Of a stretch of 64,000 nt of DNA, positions 21,301-32,696 are shown piece after piece; the first letter of the stretch is position 1, and each line of letters starts with the position of its first letter. Made by a program: the position numbers and the translations under genes. Below the pieces are notes generated by a model, which worked only from the letters and a program-made list of their open reading frames with translations, was not told the DNA's origin and searched no databases. The DNA is from Prunella strophiata (Eukaryota; Chordata; Aves; Passeriformes; Prunellidae), in NCBI GenBank assembly GCA_036583965.1, contig JAZBQD010000014.1, positions 48,055,126 through 48,119,125 of the forward strand, read 5' to 3'.

Positions 21301-23334
21301 TCTTAATCTAATATCTTACAAACAACTGTAGGCTACAGTCTACAGAACAGTCTGCTGCAGTAACTGCAGTCCTGCCTTTATTAGTCACAATATTAATTTC
21401 TGACAGAAAATGTAATGGTATGGACCCGAACCTCTGCTGATCATTTTCCTAATTATGATGTTTTGTCTTCCTGAAAAGGTCAAAATTCTGACAACTCTCA
21501 ATATCTGATGGCTGTGTCCATCTACACTGAGGGCTATTCTTGGTCCCAGCAGAAATCAGAGACATTTTCAGCACAGCTCAGTAACATAGTTCCATTAATT
21601 GACAAGATTTACTCAAAAGTATGACTTGAAAAGACAGAAATATTTGCTCAGGCCAGACTGAATTAAATTAATAGTTTAAACACAAAAATACAAGAGGCTG
21701 GCTTTTTTAAGAGAAACGGAAATATTTTTTGCATTGGAAATTGACCTTATTTTTTAATGTTAGACTAAACAAAAGTTTAATTTCAGATTAAACCAGTGCC
21801 CATGGTTTTACTCAGCATGAAATCCAATTAAATGATCAAAGTATCAAAAGTCAGCCAAGAGATCAACAAAAGGAGGACAGCAGAGAGGCTCTGAGACTTG
21901 CCCAAGAGTGGATAGTCAGAGCCTATAGTAAAATTTTTATGTAATGGAAAGCAAAGACACAAGATCAGAAAGAATCCAAACAGCCAGAGAAGGGATCAAT
22001 AGCCTATCCATGAAAATGGCTCATTTATTGATCACAAAAAGGAGAAGGAAGGTGTTAAAGTTGTAAGACAGGGAGAGAGAGCTGAGTGCTGAGATTCCAG
22101 TTTGCTTGGATGTTGAAGAACAGAGACAAAGAAGAAGATGAAAGAGTGAACAGATGAAAATATGATCAAGGAAGGTTAGCTCAGAGGAAAAGGACACATC
22201 AAGGGGATGGGCTGAAAGCACTGAAAGAGCACTGAAAGCTAGCAAGTATCTCCAAGTAAGGCACCTGAGAGACAGACAGAGCTGCCTTAGACAACAGGAG
22301 AACAGGAGGCCAGGACACCAGCATGTCTGACAAGCATGGGTTGGAGATATTTCAAAAAATACCCCAGCTTCTCATGCCATCCTTCCTATATGCTGTAGTG
22401 CAGATGGTCACATCTCATCCTTAGCCATGGGCCTCTAGAGTCCCCAAAGACAGTTAATGAGAGAACAGGGATAAAAAGCAGAAAGTCAGTTTGATCAACT
22501 TAATGCTTACTTTGTACCATTCCTTTGATAGGAACAGAACAGTCAAAGCAGATAAAGCTGCTTTGAAATAGGAATTGACAAAATATAGCAAGTACATGGG
22601 TGGAACTTTATCAGAATTATGCCACAACTCATTAATCTGTATCACAGTAATGGTGTCACTTTAAAGTTAACACCAGTATTTCAAAGCAAAAGGTCTTCTG
22701 GATCTCTAGCAACTCACTGAAAACCCTTTACAGCTAATCAGTATCATTGCTTCAAAGGAAATTAAACTGTCTCCACCCAGTAACTCCAGTGGCATTTGAT
22801 CTACAATTGGCTTGAAGTTAAAAATTAATTACCCTTCCAACATATTGATTACATGACTATAAATATAAAAGCAGCAGCCCAGAACAATGTACACTGACCC
22901 TCTGTTGAAACAGCCTGTTTGTTTTCAAAAGGAGCTAATTAAGACAAGTTCCCGAGAAGAGGCAGCAGCAAAACTAAAACCAACAGTGCCATCTAGTGCA
23001 TTGCTGCTGTCAGAGCTGCACACAGAATCGCCTTATTCTTTATTCCACTATTTCCTAATGCTAACGGAAAAAAATAAATAAATTAATGCCACACTCTATT
23101 TGCCTGAGGTCCCGAGGTGGGGAATATATAACTTTCAGGCAAAGACAGTCTTACATCATATTTATATTTGTATTATTAGTAAAACCTCACCATTAAATCT
23201 ACTTAGTAGCTTTAACTACTGACTGTGAATTAACTGAAATAAATAAAGTTCTACATTGACATTAACTCTTAGGTTCTAAACAATTTTGTTTCAAAACAGC
23301 TACACTGAAATATTTTTGCTATTTTTAGGTGTTA
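18347..23334. other. Intergenic, mostly unrecognised
   Basis: About 5 kb with no confident gene. It contains a 103-codon minus-strand open frame at 18536-18847 (leucine-rich, unidentified) and a possible very old CR1 relic at about 19460-19720. The rest shows nothing that I can name. Confidence 0.6.
19460..19720 (-). mobile_element. Possible ancient CR1-like relic, antisense
   Basis: Read on the minus strand, it resembles a strongly diverged CR1 3' end: 'ggctggaagatgtgtcagat' near 19474 matches the reversed terminus with GGTTGGA-type sequence, and 'aaaaagttctcctggatttc' near 19628 matches the region of the FFT codons. Identification by pattern only. Confidence 0.4.
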
Positions 23335-23740
23335 TCTAGGCTGAGAGGGGGGTTGTTCAGCCTGGAGAAGACTCCAAGAGAGCTTTCAGCATCCTTCCAG
23401 TATCTGAACAGGCCTAAAGAAGAGCTGGAGAGGGACTTTTTACAAGGGTATGGAGTGACAAGAAAAGGGAGAATAGCTTTAAACTGAAAGAAGGTGGGTT
23501 TAGGTTAGATATCAGGAAGAAATTCTTTACTGTGAGGGTGGTGAGACAATGGAATGGGCTACCCAGAGAAGCTGTGGATGCCCCATCCCTACAAGTGCTG
23601 AAGGCCAGGCTGGATGGTGCCTTGAATAACCTGCTCTAGAGGAAAGTATCCCTGACCACTGCAGGGGCAGGCAAAGTGGGAGGAAAGGGTTCCACTAGGT
23701 GAACTTTAAGGTCTTTTCCAACCCAAGTTATAATCTTTAT
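23335..23740 (+). mobile_element. CR1 LINE 3' fragment, sense
   Basis: CR1 C-terminal coding remnant and 3' UTR. It holds 'ggttgttcagcctggagaag', 'aaattctttactgtgagggt', 'aatgggctacccagagaagc' and 'ggatgccccatccctacaag', and ends near 'gtcttttccaacccaagtta' and TATAATCTTTATAAT. Frameshifted and 5' truncated. Confidence 0.92.
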
Positions 23741-23796
23741 AATATGCACTAAAATAAATTAAAATTCCTGCAAATGTTTCAAAGCTTTTTATTAGA

Positions 23797-24600
23797 ACCA
23801 CAGAATAAACTGAGTTGGAAGGGACCCACAATGATAATCAAAGTCAAACTCCTGGCCCTGCAGAGGACAACCCCAAGAGTCACACCATGTCCCTGAGAGC
23901 ATTGTCCAAATGCTTCTTGAACTCTGTCAGGCTTGGTGCTGTGGCCACTTCCCTGGGGAGCCTGTTCAGTGCCCAAACACCTTCTGGGTGAAAAATCTTT
24001 TCTGAATATACAACCTAAACCTCTCCTGGCTGAGTTTCATGCTATTTCCTCAAGTCCTGTCACTGGTCACAAGAGAAAAGAGATCAGTGCCTGCCCCTCC
24101 TCTTCTCCTCAGGAGGAAGTTGTAGACTGCAATGAGATCTCCCCTCAGTCTCCTCTTCTCCAGGCTGAGCAGACCAAGTGACCTCAGCCACTCCTCACAC
24201 AGCTTCCCCTCCAGGCTCTTCACCATCCTTGTGGCCCTCCTTTTAATGCTCTCTCATAGCTTTATGTCTTTCTTATATTGTGGCACCCAACTCTGCCCCC
24301 AGCATTTGAGGTGAGGCTGCCCCAGTGCAGAGCAGAGCAGGACAATCCCCTCCCTTGCCTGGCTGGTGATGCTGTGCCTGATGCACCCCAGGACAGGGTT
24401 GGCCCTCCTGGCTGCCAGGGTACTGCTGACTCAAATTCTGACTGGCACAGACCAGGACCCCCAGGTCCCTTTCTGCAGCACTGCTTTCCAGCATCTCACT
24501 CCCCAGTCTGTACCTACATCCAGGGCTCCCTTTCAGGCAGACAAAATACAGATTCTGCTCCCTTTTCCCAAAATCCTATACAGTCCTCCCACTGTATCTA
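23797..24600 (-). mobile_element. CR1 LINE 3' fragment, antisense
   Basis: A minus-strand CR1. The plus strand starts with the reversed 3' end ('accacagaataaactgagtt', 'ggaagggacccacaatgata'). It continues through the reversed 'LVTSDRT...' region and reads on the minus strand as CR1 C-terminal sequence, with [18 protein letters not shown] codons around 24120-24175 and AERDLGVLV at about 24450-24475. Inactivated. It lies tail-to-tail with the preceding sense CR1, about 57 bp away. Confidence 0.9.
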
Positions 24601-27600
24601 GCATCATACTTGCCCCTCTATACTAGATTAAAGTACATTCATTGTCAGGTTTTAAAATAGATTGCCTTAAACTACAAAAGAGACCCTAAAATTAAGGCTG
24701 TATATCCTGCAGCAGGAAAGGAAAGATTACAATCTCTATGCCAATTGCCTCAGATTCCCTTCTACCCTAAGGACTCATATTTCACTGGGGGTTTTTTGTA
24801 CCTATAGCCTGGTATCACTAATCTTTAATCCATAAAATATAGTGTCAGGCACGTCTCAGTTGACATTGTGCACACAGATGTGTGCAGCATGCACAGAAGT
24901 CAAGCACACATCCTTCAGACTTTGCAGCTTTATTCATCAGCTTCTCCCTCACATCAGGGGAACTACTCCATTGACATTCATTGAACACACTTCACTATTT
25001 GTTTTGGTTTCTCTTTTGTTTGTTTTGTTTTGTTTGGCCAAGAGAAATTCCTGTAAATGTTAAAACATAAAACCCTTGGTATGACATGGACCTGGTCCAT
25101 TTTAGTCCATTCCTCTCCACCCTGTGCCATGGGCAGGATCAGGCCCTTGCCACTGTCCTTCCCAGCCTCTGCCATGAGCAGGGCTGGTCACCAGCACATG
25201 ACCCCACCAGGCTGTCCACCATACACACAACAAAACCCCAATTTTGCCAGGTTTAGAGAGCTGCAACAGAATTTCGTTACTCAATCAGGGTTTATTAACA
25301 GATCATTTGAAAAATCCTTCCCTTCCCTGGAATACAGCCCACAACAAGAGACAGGCTGTATTGCATGGAAACTGTGAAGGGCAATGTGCTGTAAGGAAAA
25401 AAATGACATGAGATCTGCTTCCCTTTTCTCCCCACCCTCCCATTTCCCCACTCCTTTCCTAGGTGTTGTTTTTCTTCCCTGGCTCCCAGGAGAATTCCCA
25501 GCAGACAAGGCAGTGAGCAATGGTGGAATCAGCAGTCTGATGTGGCTCAGAGCAAAGGCTGTGACTAAAAGGAATGTAGAGCCAAACCCAGAAACAAGTG
25601 GCAATGAAGAGCTAAAACCACCAGAAATTAACACATACAGCTCCAGCCATCATGTACTGCACAAGGGGACAGCCAGAAAACCATGTGTGATGACACAAGT
25701 TGTATGAGGAAGCTGGACTCAGTTACAGCAGTTCTGTATGCAAGCTGAACCAGGTTTAGAAACAGCTCTTCATGTCATCATGTCAGCAAGCAGCACAGGA
25801 AGGCAGTGGTTCACCTGTGTCTTACCACCTTCACCATCTTTCCTTCTAGGTCTTTCATAGGTTATCAAACTCATCTTCTGCTACCATTAAATTCCAAGAA
25901 AACTCTGTCTTGTCCTGTGTTGCACCTAAAACATCTATAAAGTCACCTTGCCTCTCTTCTTCCCCCTTTCCCTAAAAATTACTTTTGAAGGCCACAAAAA
26001 TTTAAAGAACAAATAATGGGGAGACTAGGGAACCCTCTTCATCACTCTAGATGGTGTTACTTTACATATCTAGATATTCCACTTCTGCTTGTAGCTCTTC
26101 ATCACTTCATCCTACATATCACAACAGAGACATGAGACTTCTTTTTTTGCTGCATTTCCTGATCTGACATGAGAGACTAAAACCAGAACTTCAAAATCTT
26201 ACTGTGAGGAAGGAAGTGGAGCACAGTACTTGCACGAACAGATTGCAAAAGCCTGAGCTTACCATTTGGGAAGCATGTGCACCAGGCTTTTTCTCAGACT
26301 AATACTGATCCATATCAATCAGGGATATCATTATAGCACAGCAACAGGAATTAAAACAGGCACAGGTTTATTATTTATTGAGAACTGCAAATTCTCAATA
26401 ATTGCAATTCTCTAAAAATTGGAAAACTGAAAAAAAGCACATGTGGAACAAAACTTCATTCCCTTTCAGGATCAAAAGCATTTTCTTTGCTTCAAAATAG
26501 TTCATCTAGATATTAACATTTTTAGTGAGTTATTGTTTACTACCAAAATATAGTTACAGTTCTGAGGCTTTCCATTACTAGTTAGTCCATACAAAATGCT
26601 TTCTAAAGTGCCACAAAGAGGAAAAATTACAGCATTTTCACAAAGTATAATATTTATTGCTCTGTGCATTTCTTGAGCTTGGAGAAATGAAACTAGCAAA
26701 ATCAAACCTTTAATCTTTGTGTTACTTTTTTTCTGAGTTGCTCTTCTTATCCAAAAAATTACTTCTTGGGAGGTTGTTGAGGACTTTGTGGTGGAATGCA
26801 TTTTCTCTGGGTTTGCATGAGATGTTTGTCAATTGTCTTGATGACAGCTGAGGAAGAGCTATCCCTATAATGCAATTTACTGCAACAACAAAAAGTTATT
26901 TTCCCTTTTTACAAACTTCTCTGGAATAAACAGAATTGTTAATCTAATCAAAAACTCATTCCCATTGAGATAATCAACACTGGAAATCTTGGGGGAGGGG
27001 GTGCAAATTCTTCCTTTTAAACAATTGAATAAGGGTTTGTCAATATGAAGCCTATGAAATTGGTCACAGCTGAGTTCAAACAAGCTTTTGTTGATTAATA
27101 ATGCTTGTTTTGAACTTATTAACAATGGATAATTCCTGCACTAACTTTGTTATGCCTCTGATATTAATCTTACTCTTTGCAACAGACTTCTGTGCCATTA
27201 TAAACCAAATTAAGTGTAAAATTGAGGCCTCAGAATAAGAAAATGTAGGGGGTTTAAGTCCAACAAATTGAATGTTATCTTGGGACAATGTATAGTGATA
27301 TAAAACAGCATTCCCTCAGACACACTGTGTATTTATCTGTAACCTTCCTTGATTCCTGCTCATTTAATTTACCTGACCTTATCCACAGTCATCATCAACT
27401 TCAGGATCCATGTGGGTAAAATCTTGGCTCTCTTGCAGTCTCAAATTTTCTATGACAACAGAAAATTGAGAACAATGCAATTACTACAGTCATATATAGG
27501 ACTACTTTTCTAAAGTCAAATGGCAAGATAAATTCTCCAGTATCTTTTACATCTAATGGGGTTTCACTGAGATCCAGTGCAGTGTTAAGAAATGACAGAT

Positions 27601-27724
27601 CTCCCAAGGAAGCAGATCTTGGGCTCTAAGGCCACAGGTGACTCCTGACTGCTACAGGCAAATTGCACCACTGTCTCAACCAGTCTTTGATTAAACAGAA
27701 TACTACTTTGATTAAATAGAATAC

Positions 27725-27800
27725 AGAACAACAACAAAAAAAGGAAAGACAAAACAACAACAAAAAAAAAGAAAAAATAAAAAAACCACACAAACAAAAG
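27725..27800. repeat. A-rich low-complexity tract
   Basis: Mostly A with interspersed C and G (ACAACAACAAAAAAAGG and similar). On the minus strand it produces a spurious Phe/Leu-rich open frame. Confidence 0.85.
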
Positions 27801-28397
27801 AAACATGCTTTAATAGATCAGTGTGATTTTATCAAGACACAACATGACAATGCTTCAAAAGTAGGTAACAGAAATAATGCTCCTACATGAACATTCAGAC
27901 GCCGTCCTGACTATCACAAGTATTTAGCTTGCAGGACTTTTATTGAGGTCAGAAGCAAGTGTGCTCAAGTGCTTATGCTGTTTATCATTCAGATGCCCAA
28001 CATTCAAAAATAAAATTATTTTATTTCAAAATCCAACTTTCTCTTCCTACTATTTCTTCCAATATGTTCACAAGATCAAAAATTAAGGCCCCTCACTACT
28101 GTTAAGCAGCATGAAGTACCACTGACTCTGTGAGGCATTTTTCTCTACACTAGCCCAGAAATTCTCAGCTCTTTACTCACATCTGCTTGAATGGTTTATC
28201 TTTATTCAGATTTTATCTACATAAAACATTCAGTTCTACAGAGAATAAAACAAAAAAAGAATTTGGACTCCGACAGTGAATCTCAACTTCATTAAACAAA
28301 TCAGCACATTTACCATTTCCTGTTGAAAAATAAATTGCCAAACAATGTCTCCTTTAGAAGGAAAGTAAATAAATCCAGCTAGAAGACTACACTTCCC

Positions 28398-28420
28398 TTT
28401 TTTTTTTTTTTTTTTTTTTT
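28398..28420. repeat. Poly-T tract (23 T)
   Basis: Uninterrupted mononucleotide run in intergenic DNA. Confidence 0.95.
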
Positions 28421-31400
28421 GAGAAAAAATACAAGCAAGAACCAGGCTCAGTGAGAGGGAAGGAAAGGAATTTTTATGTTTTCTCATGGAGCTTTTCAAA
28501 ATCAGGTGGCTGTTCAAATCTTGTGAGCTACTATTCCATTTCTTTAACAATTTGATGGCTGGGGCAAGCAGTGCTCCAGCTCCTTTGCTCTCCTCAGTTT
28601 TTCTTTCTCCTGCTGCTTTCTCAATCTATCCTGGTAGAGAGCAGAGGGAAACAAATAGGTGCACCAAAAGAGAATGAGACTGGTTCAGGCTGGAAGCACA
28701 CTGTTATCTTAAGGGCCCTCTTTATGGGGTGCAGAACCCTTACACTTTGATTCTGGTCTGTTTCCTAACCCCCAGCCTGTCCTCTTCCTTTGTTAATCCC
28801 AATCCTGCTCTATCTCCATTATATCAATAGCCAGCATTCCTGATGTCTGAGTAGGAGCTGCAATAAAGGCAGTACAGAAGTACAGCCCTCTTGGTACAAA
28901 GTCCTTTGTGCATAAATATGTGATTTACCACTTTGAGTTCAGCTTCCTTAGGGAGCACAGAGCAGTGCTGAGCCACAAGTGTAGTCCTCTCTCCTTCCCT
29001 CAGCTTTTTAACTTCAGCTGCCCCTTGTGCTCTTACCTTAGCCCTTGTGCCTCTTCACTGGTCCATCACCTTCTTTCCTTTTGATCTTCTAACAGTAAAA
29101 GGGGATTTGGCTGTCATGACAGGTACCTAATATTTAGACAGCTGGGTCTGAACTCATATAGACAATAATCTTGTCCTAAGACAGGTGTCTTAACTAGGTC
29201 AGATGAATCTCACCTTTGGAGGGCTTATTTCTCCCTGTTGATGGAAGCTGAGGGACATGAGCTGAGACTCAGGTGTTTATCAGCTAAGTATCAAAAATAC
29301 TCCCCAATAACCCAGTTCTAAATACTCAATGAAACAGATGATTCATTTGACCATTCTACTGATTCTGTAGCCTGTATTCTTTGGACATAGGGGATCTGAT
29401 CGTAGGTTTCTCCAAACGTGTTAGTTATCTTTGCTGTCTTAGTATGCTAGCTTTTTAAAAGCCACAGGGTTAGCTATTAAAATGTTGTCTATAGTGGCCA
29501 ACTTCTTTTCTTTACCTGTCCTTTGACTCCTTGAATGTATTGTTTGATAAGATTTGCAGACTTGCAAAAGGGATTAATCCAAAATTCTCTGGAGTCCTGA
29601 TTTCCTGCTGAAATGTAAAAGGAAATAGTCAAGCAAAGAAGATTAGTGACTTCTTATAAAACATCTTTCATTACAGAAAATCTACAGAATGTAGTACATC
29701 CTCCAGGTTAAACAAGTAGGCTCCAAATACACCTCTCATGAGATTGTCCTTTGAGCAGATGCAATAGATAAAATGTCAATCACCTGCCTTGATGAAGAAG
29801 AATGAAAACATTTTTTTTTTTTTTTCTGCATTGTTTATCTCAGTGTTTGGGGCCAGTGCAGAAGGACAGAGGTGCTAACCACTATGTGTGCCAACCACTG
29901 TGCCCTATCACCTCATTGCCACTCTTCAGGATGGCTTTAGCACAGAAACTGCACTTCTCTCCAGTTATACTGGCAGCCCTGCAGGGAGACCTTGCAGTGA
30001 GGAGCTCTGTGCTCTCCCTCCCAATGCTACTCAAGGGCCATGGGTCTGGCTCTACAGAGTCAATACAGAAAATAATGACAGAAGCAGTACAGCAAAATGG
30101 CATGGTACTTGACTGGTAGCTCTACTATGTCTGATCAGATTAAGTAAAACTCAATAGCTGTTGTTTGGGGAGTGGATGGGTTCTTTGTATAATTAATTTT
30201 TCTCCCACTACATCACTAAACCACATGCTGCTCATCAGACAGATCTGCTAGCCCATGGTGAGCTTCACATAGTGGGACTAGACAGCTGCTAAGACATGAG
30301 CTAGCTAGTAAGCAACAGGATATTTTGCTGTTCTGTAAGTGATTGTAGTGCAAATTAGCCTTTGATTAATGTGTAGAGACACTGACACATGAAAAAATAT
30401 GAATTTTTTATATGAGATTTACTGGTTGGAAATTGGCTGTATTCAATTTAAAACAGCAAGCATAGATCTATAGAAGATGCATTTAAATTCCAAACTAACT
30501 CATGTATCACTGCTGTATCCAAAATCACTTCTCAATCTTGACATCCTTAAGCCTCATATCCTGAAATTTTTTCTGCATCTCCAGGGTTATCTTCAGTCCT
30601 CCTTTAAAATCCCTCTGAAATTTCTGTATTCTTCCTGAGAAGACACATAAACAGTCCAAAATACTTTAGTCACAAAATACAAAGCCACAAAGTCACATCA
30701 TTTCTGCATGATTATTCATTTCCCATTAAGTCCTAAGGTCACAGTAAAGTACCTGTGAAGGTATTACTAAGAAGATTCACATCAGTTTCTATGATGACTA
30801 CACTGTCCTCCTCTGAATCATTCACTTCATCTTGTTTCAGCAAACTTCCAAGAAAAAAATCTGGTGTAAACTTCGTACATCCAACAGACAGATATATTAA
30901 CTTACAAGAAAACTGTTCACATTTATCTGAGAAAATCTACCTTTTTTAACTATTTTTCCTGACAGATATTAAATAAAGCAACACCCATGGCAATATATGG
31001 CAATATCCCCCAGCTGGCAAATCCCAAGTGTGTTAAAAATTAACAGAAGCATTTCACAGATCTCAGGTAGTTAATCTGAAGACTCCTGGGTGGAAGTTAT
31101 AAAGTACTCTTGCATGACACTGAATGCTGTTCCCTGCTACAGACAATTACCTTTTATTATTGAGATATAAAATCTATAATATATGCAAACAATATATGCA
31201 AAATGTTCAAAACCCAGACATCCCTTAGATACACATTTTCTGTTCTATACTTCACTCTAAATCTAGCCATGGTCTTGTCAAACACTAGCTTTGGTTGTCA
31301 CTTATCGTGCTCCTGACATAGATACACTACTGTCCATTATCTTTATCCTCCATGGCTTCAGGTATTTTAAATCTTTCTTCAACTGTCCTGAACTAGCCAT

Positions 31401-32194
31401 GCTGTCCAACCTATACATTATTTTACTTATTTTCATTTACATGTTTTCATTATATACTGACTGTCTTTGTGCCATTAGAATACCCACATTTGGCTTGAAC
31501 CACTTTTTGTCCAATTTCACTTTCCTTCACTTTTGTGTGACAGTCTTCTTGCAGCATCTAGAGTAAGAGCCCTAAAAATTTCTGCAGATATAGGCATATT
31601 TTGCTCTGCTGCTCATTGGCAGCATTTATGCAGAAATGCTCATGCAAGAAAGACAGATGTGGATAAACTCCACAGCATAACAAGATCCTTTGGCTTGAAG
31701 CTGGCTACTTTCACACCACTAACCATGACTGACGTAGGTGTATCTCAGCACCTGTGACTTTCCCATCAACCATCAGCTTTTCCCTGTTCATCATAACTGA
31801 GATGAAATACACTGTGCTGGACATTAAGAAATTTTATTTCTAAATGTTACCAAAGAGTAACCACTAGCCCAGAGGCAATCCTTACCAGTCATCATCCCAA
31901 ATCCCCGTGTAGCTGCAGTGTCACATTGCTGGATGACATTCTTCACAATTGCTTGGTCTGGAGGTAAAAAACTTGCAATCTACTTATTTTTCTCCTACTG
32001 ATGCCATTCCATGTCCAATCTTCTATGGTACAAATCACTTCATGCATTTCTGTGCACTGATATTAGACTGAGCTTCCCACAACCTTCTCCCAGCACTTGT
32101 GGGACACCCAGGCCTCAGCCCCAGCCCCAGCACCCACTGACCCACACCGAGCAGCTGCCACGGTGGGGGCTGACACCTGGGCATTCTCCTCTGC

Positions 32195-32494
32195 TCTGAA
32201 GGCAGGCTGGGGCCAGGTGGGGGTCAGTCCCTTCTCCCAAGCAACCAGAGACAGGACAAGAGGACACAGCCCTCCGCTGGGCCAGGGGAGGTTTATTTTG
32301 GATGTTGGGAGGAATTTCTTCACTGAGGACGATTAGATATGGACATGGGCTGCCCAGGGAGGTGGGGGGGTTACTATCCCTGGAGCTGTTTAGAAGAAAC
32401 TGGATGTGGCATTGATGCCATGGTCTGTTGAACAGGTGGTGCTTGTCATAGGTTGGACTCGATGACCTCAGAAGTCTTTTCCAACTAAACTGAC
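32195..32494 (+). mobile_element. CR1 LINE 3' fragment, sense, next to the GC-rich repeat block
   Basis: CR1 3' end: 'agacaggacaagaggacaca', 'aggtttattttggatgttgg', 'atgggctgcccagggaggtg', then 'gtcataggttggactcgatg' and 'gtcttttccaactaaactga'. Same subfamily pattern as the 13.9-14.6 kb copy. It ends about 70 bp before the 47-bp minisatellite. Confidence 0.92.
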
Positions 32495-32566
32495 TTAGTG
32501 AGTTTCACTTCTGGCTGCCCACAACTCCAGTTGCTGTTCAAACTCTTCCAAGATACCCCAGTTTCC

Positions 32567-32696
32567 ATTCCCAACCCGCCCCTCTGCCCCAGGATCCCAT
32601 CCCATCATTTCCCATTCCCAACCCGCCCCTCCACCCCGGGATCCCATCCCATCATTTCCCATTCCCAACCCGCCCCTCCCACCCCGGAGCCCATCC
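32567..32696. repeat. 47-bp minisatellite, 2.8 copies
   Basis: Copies begin at 32567, 32614 and 32661 with ATTCCCAACCCGCCCCT. Each runs through a CCCC(A/G)GGATCCCATCCC block and CATCATTTCCC. The third is cut off where the GGGGCC array begins. C-rich on the plus strand. Confidence 0.93.

Larger units (their letters stand above)
24601..32189. other. Intergenic, no gene recognised
   Basis: 7.6 kb without confident genes. A slightly GC-richer stretch lies at 25.1-25.7 kb. Simple repeats are present: a TTTTG/TTTG run at 25013-25037, an A-rich stretch at about 27725-27800, 23 T at 28398-28420 and a T run at about 29811-29826. Open frames here are short and of unconvincing composition. Confidence 0.6.

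Noticed and set aside
27585..27806. Phe/Leu-rich minus-strand frame resembling a membrane protein
   Set aside because: It is produced by the A-rich low-complexity tract at about 27725-27800.
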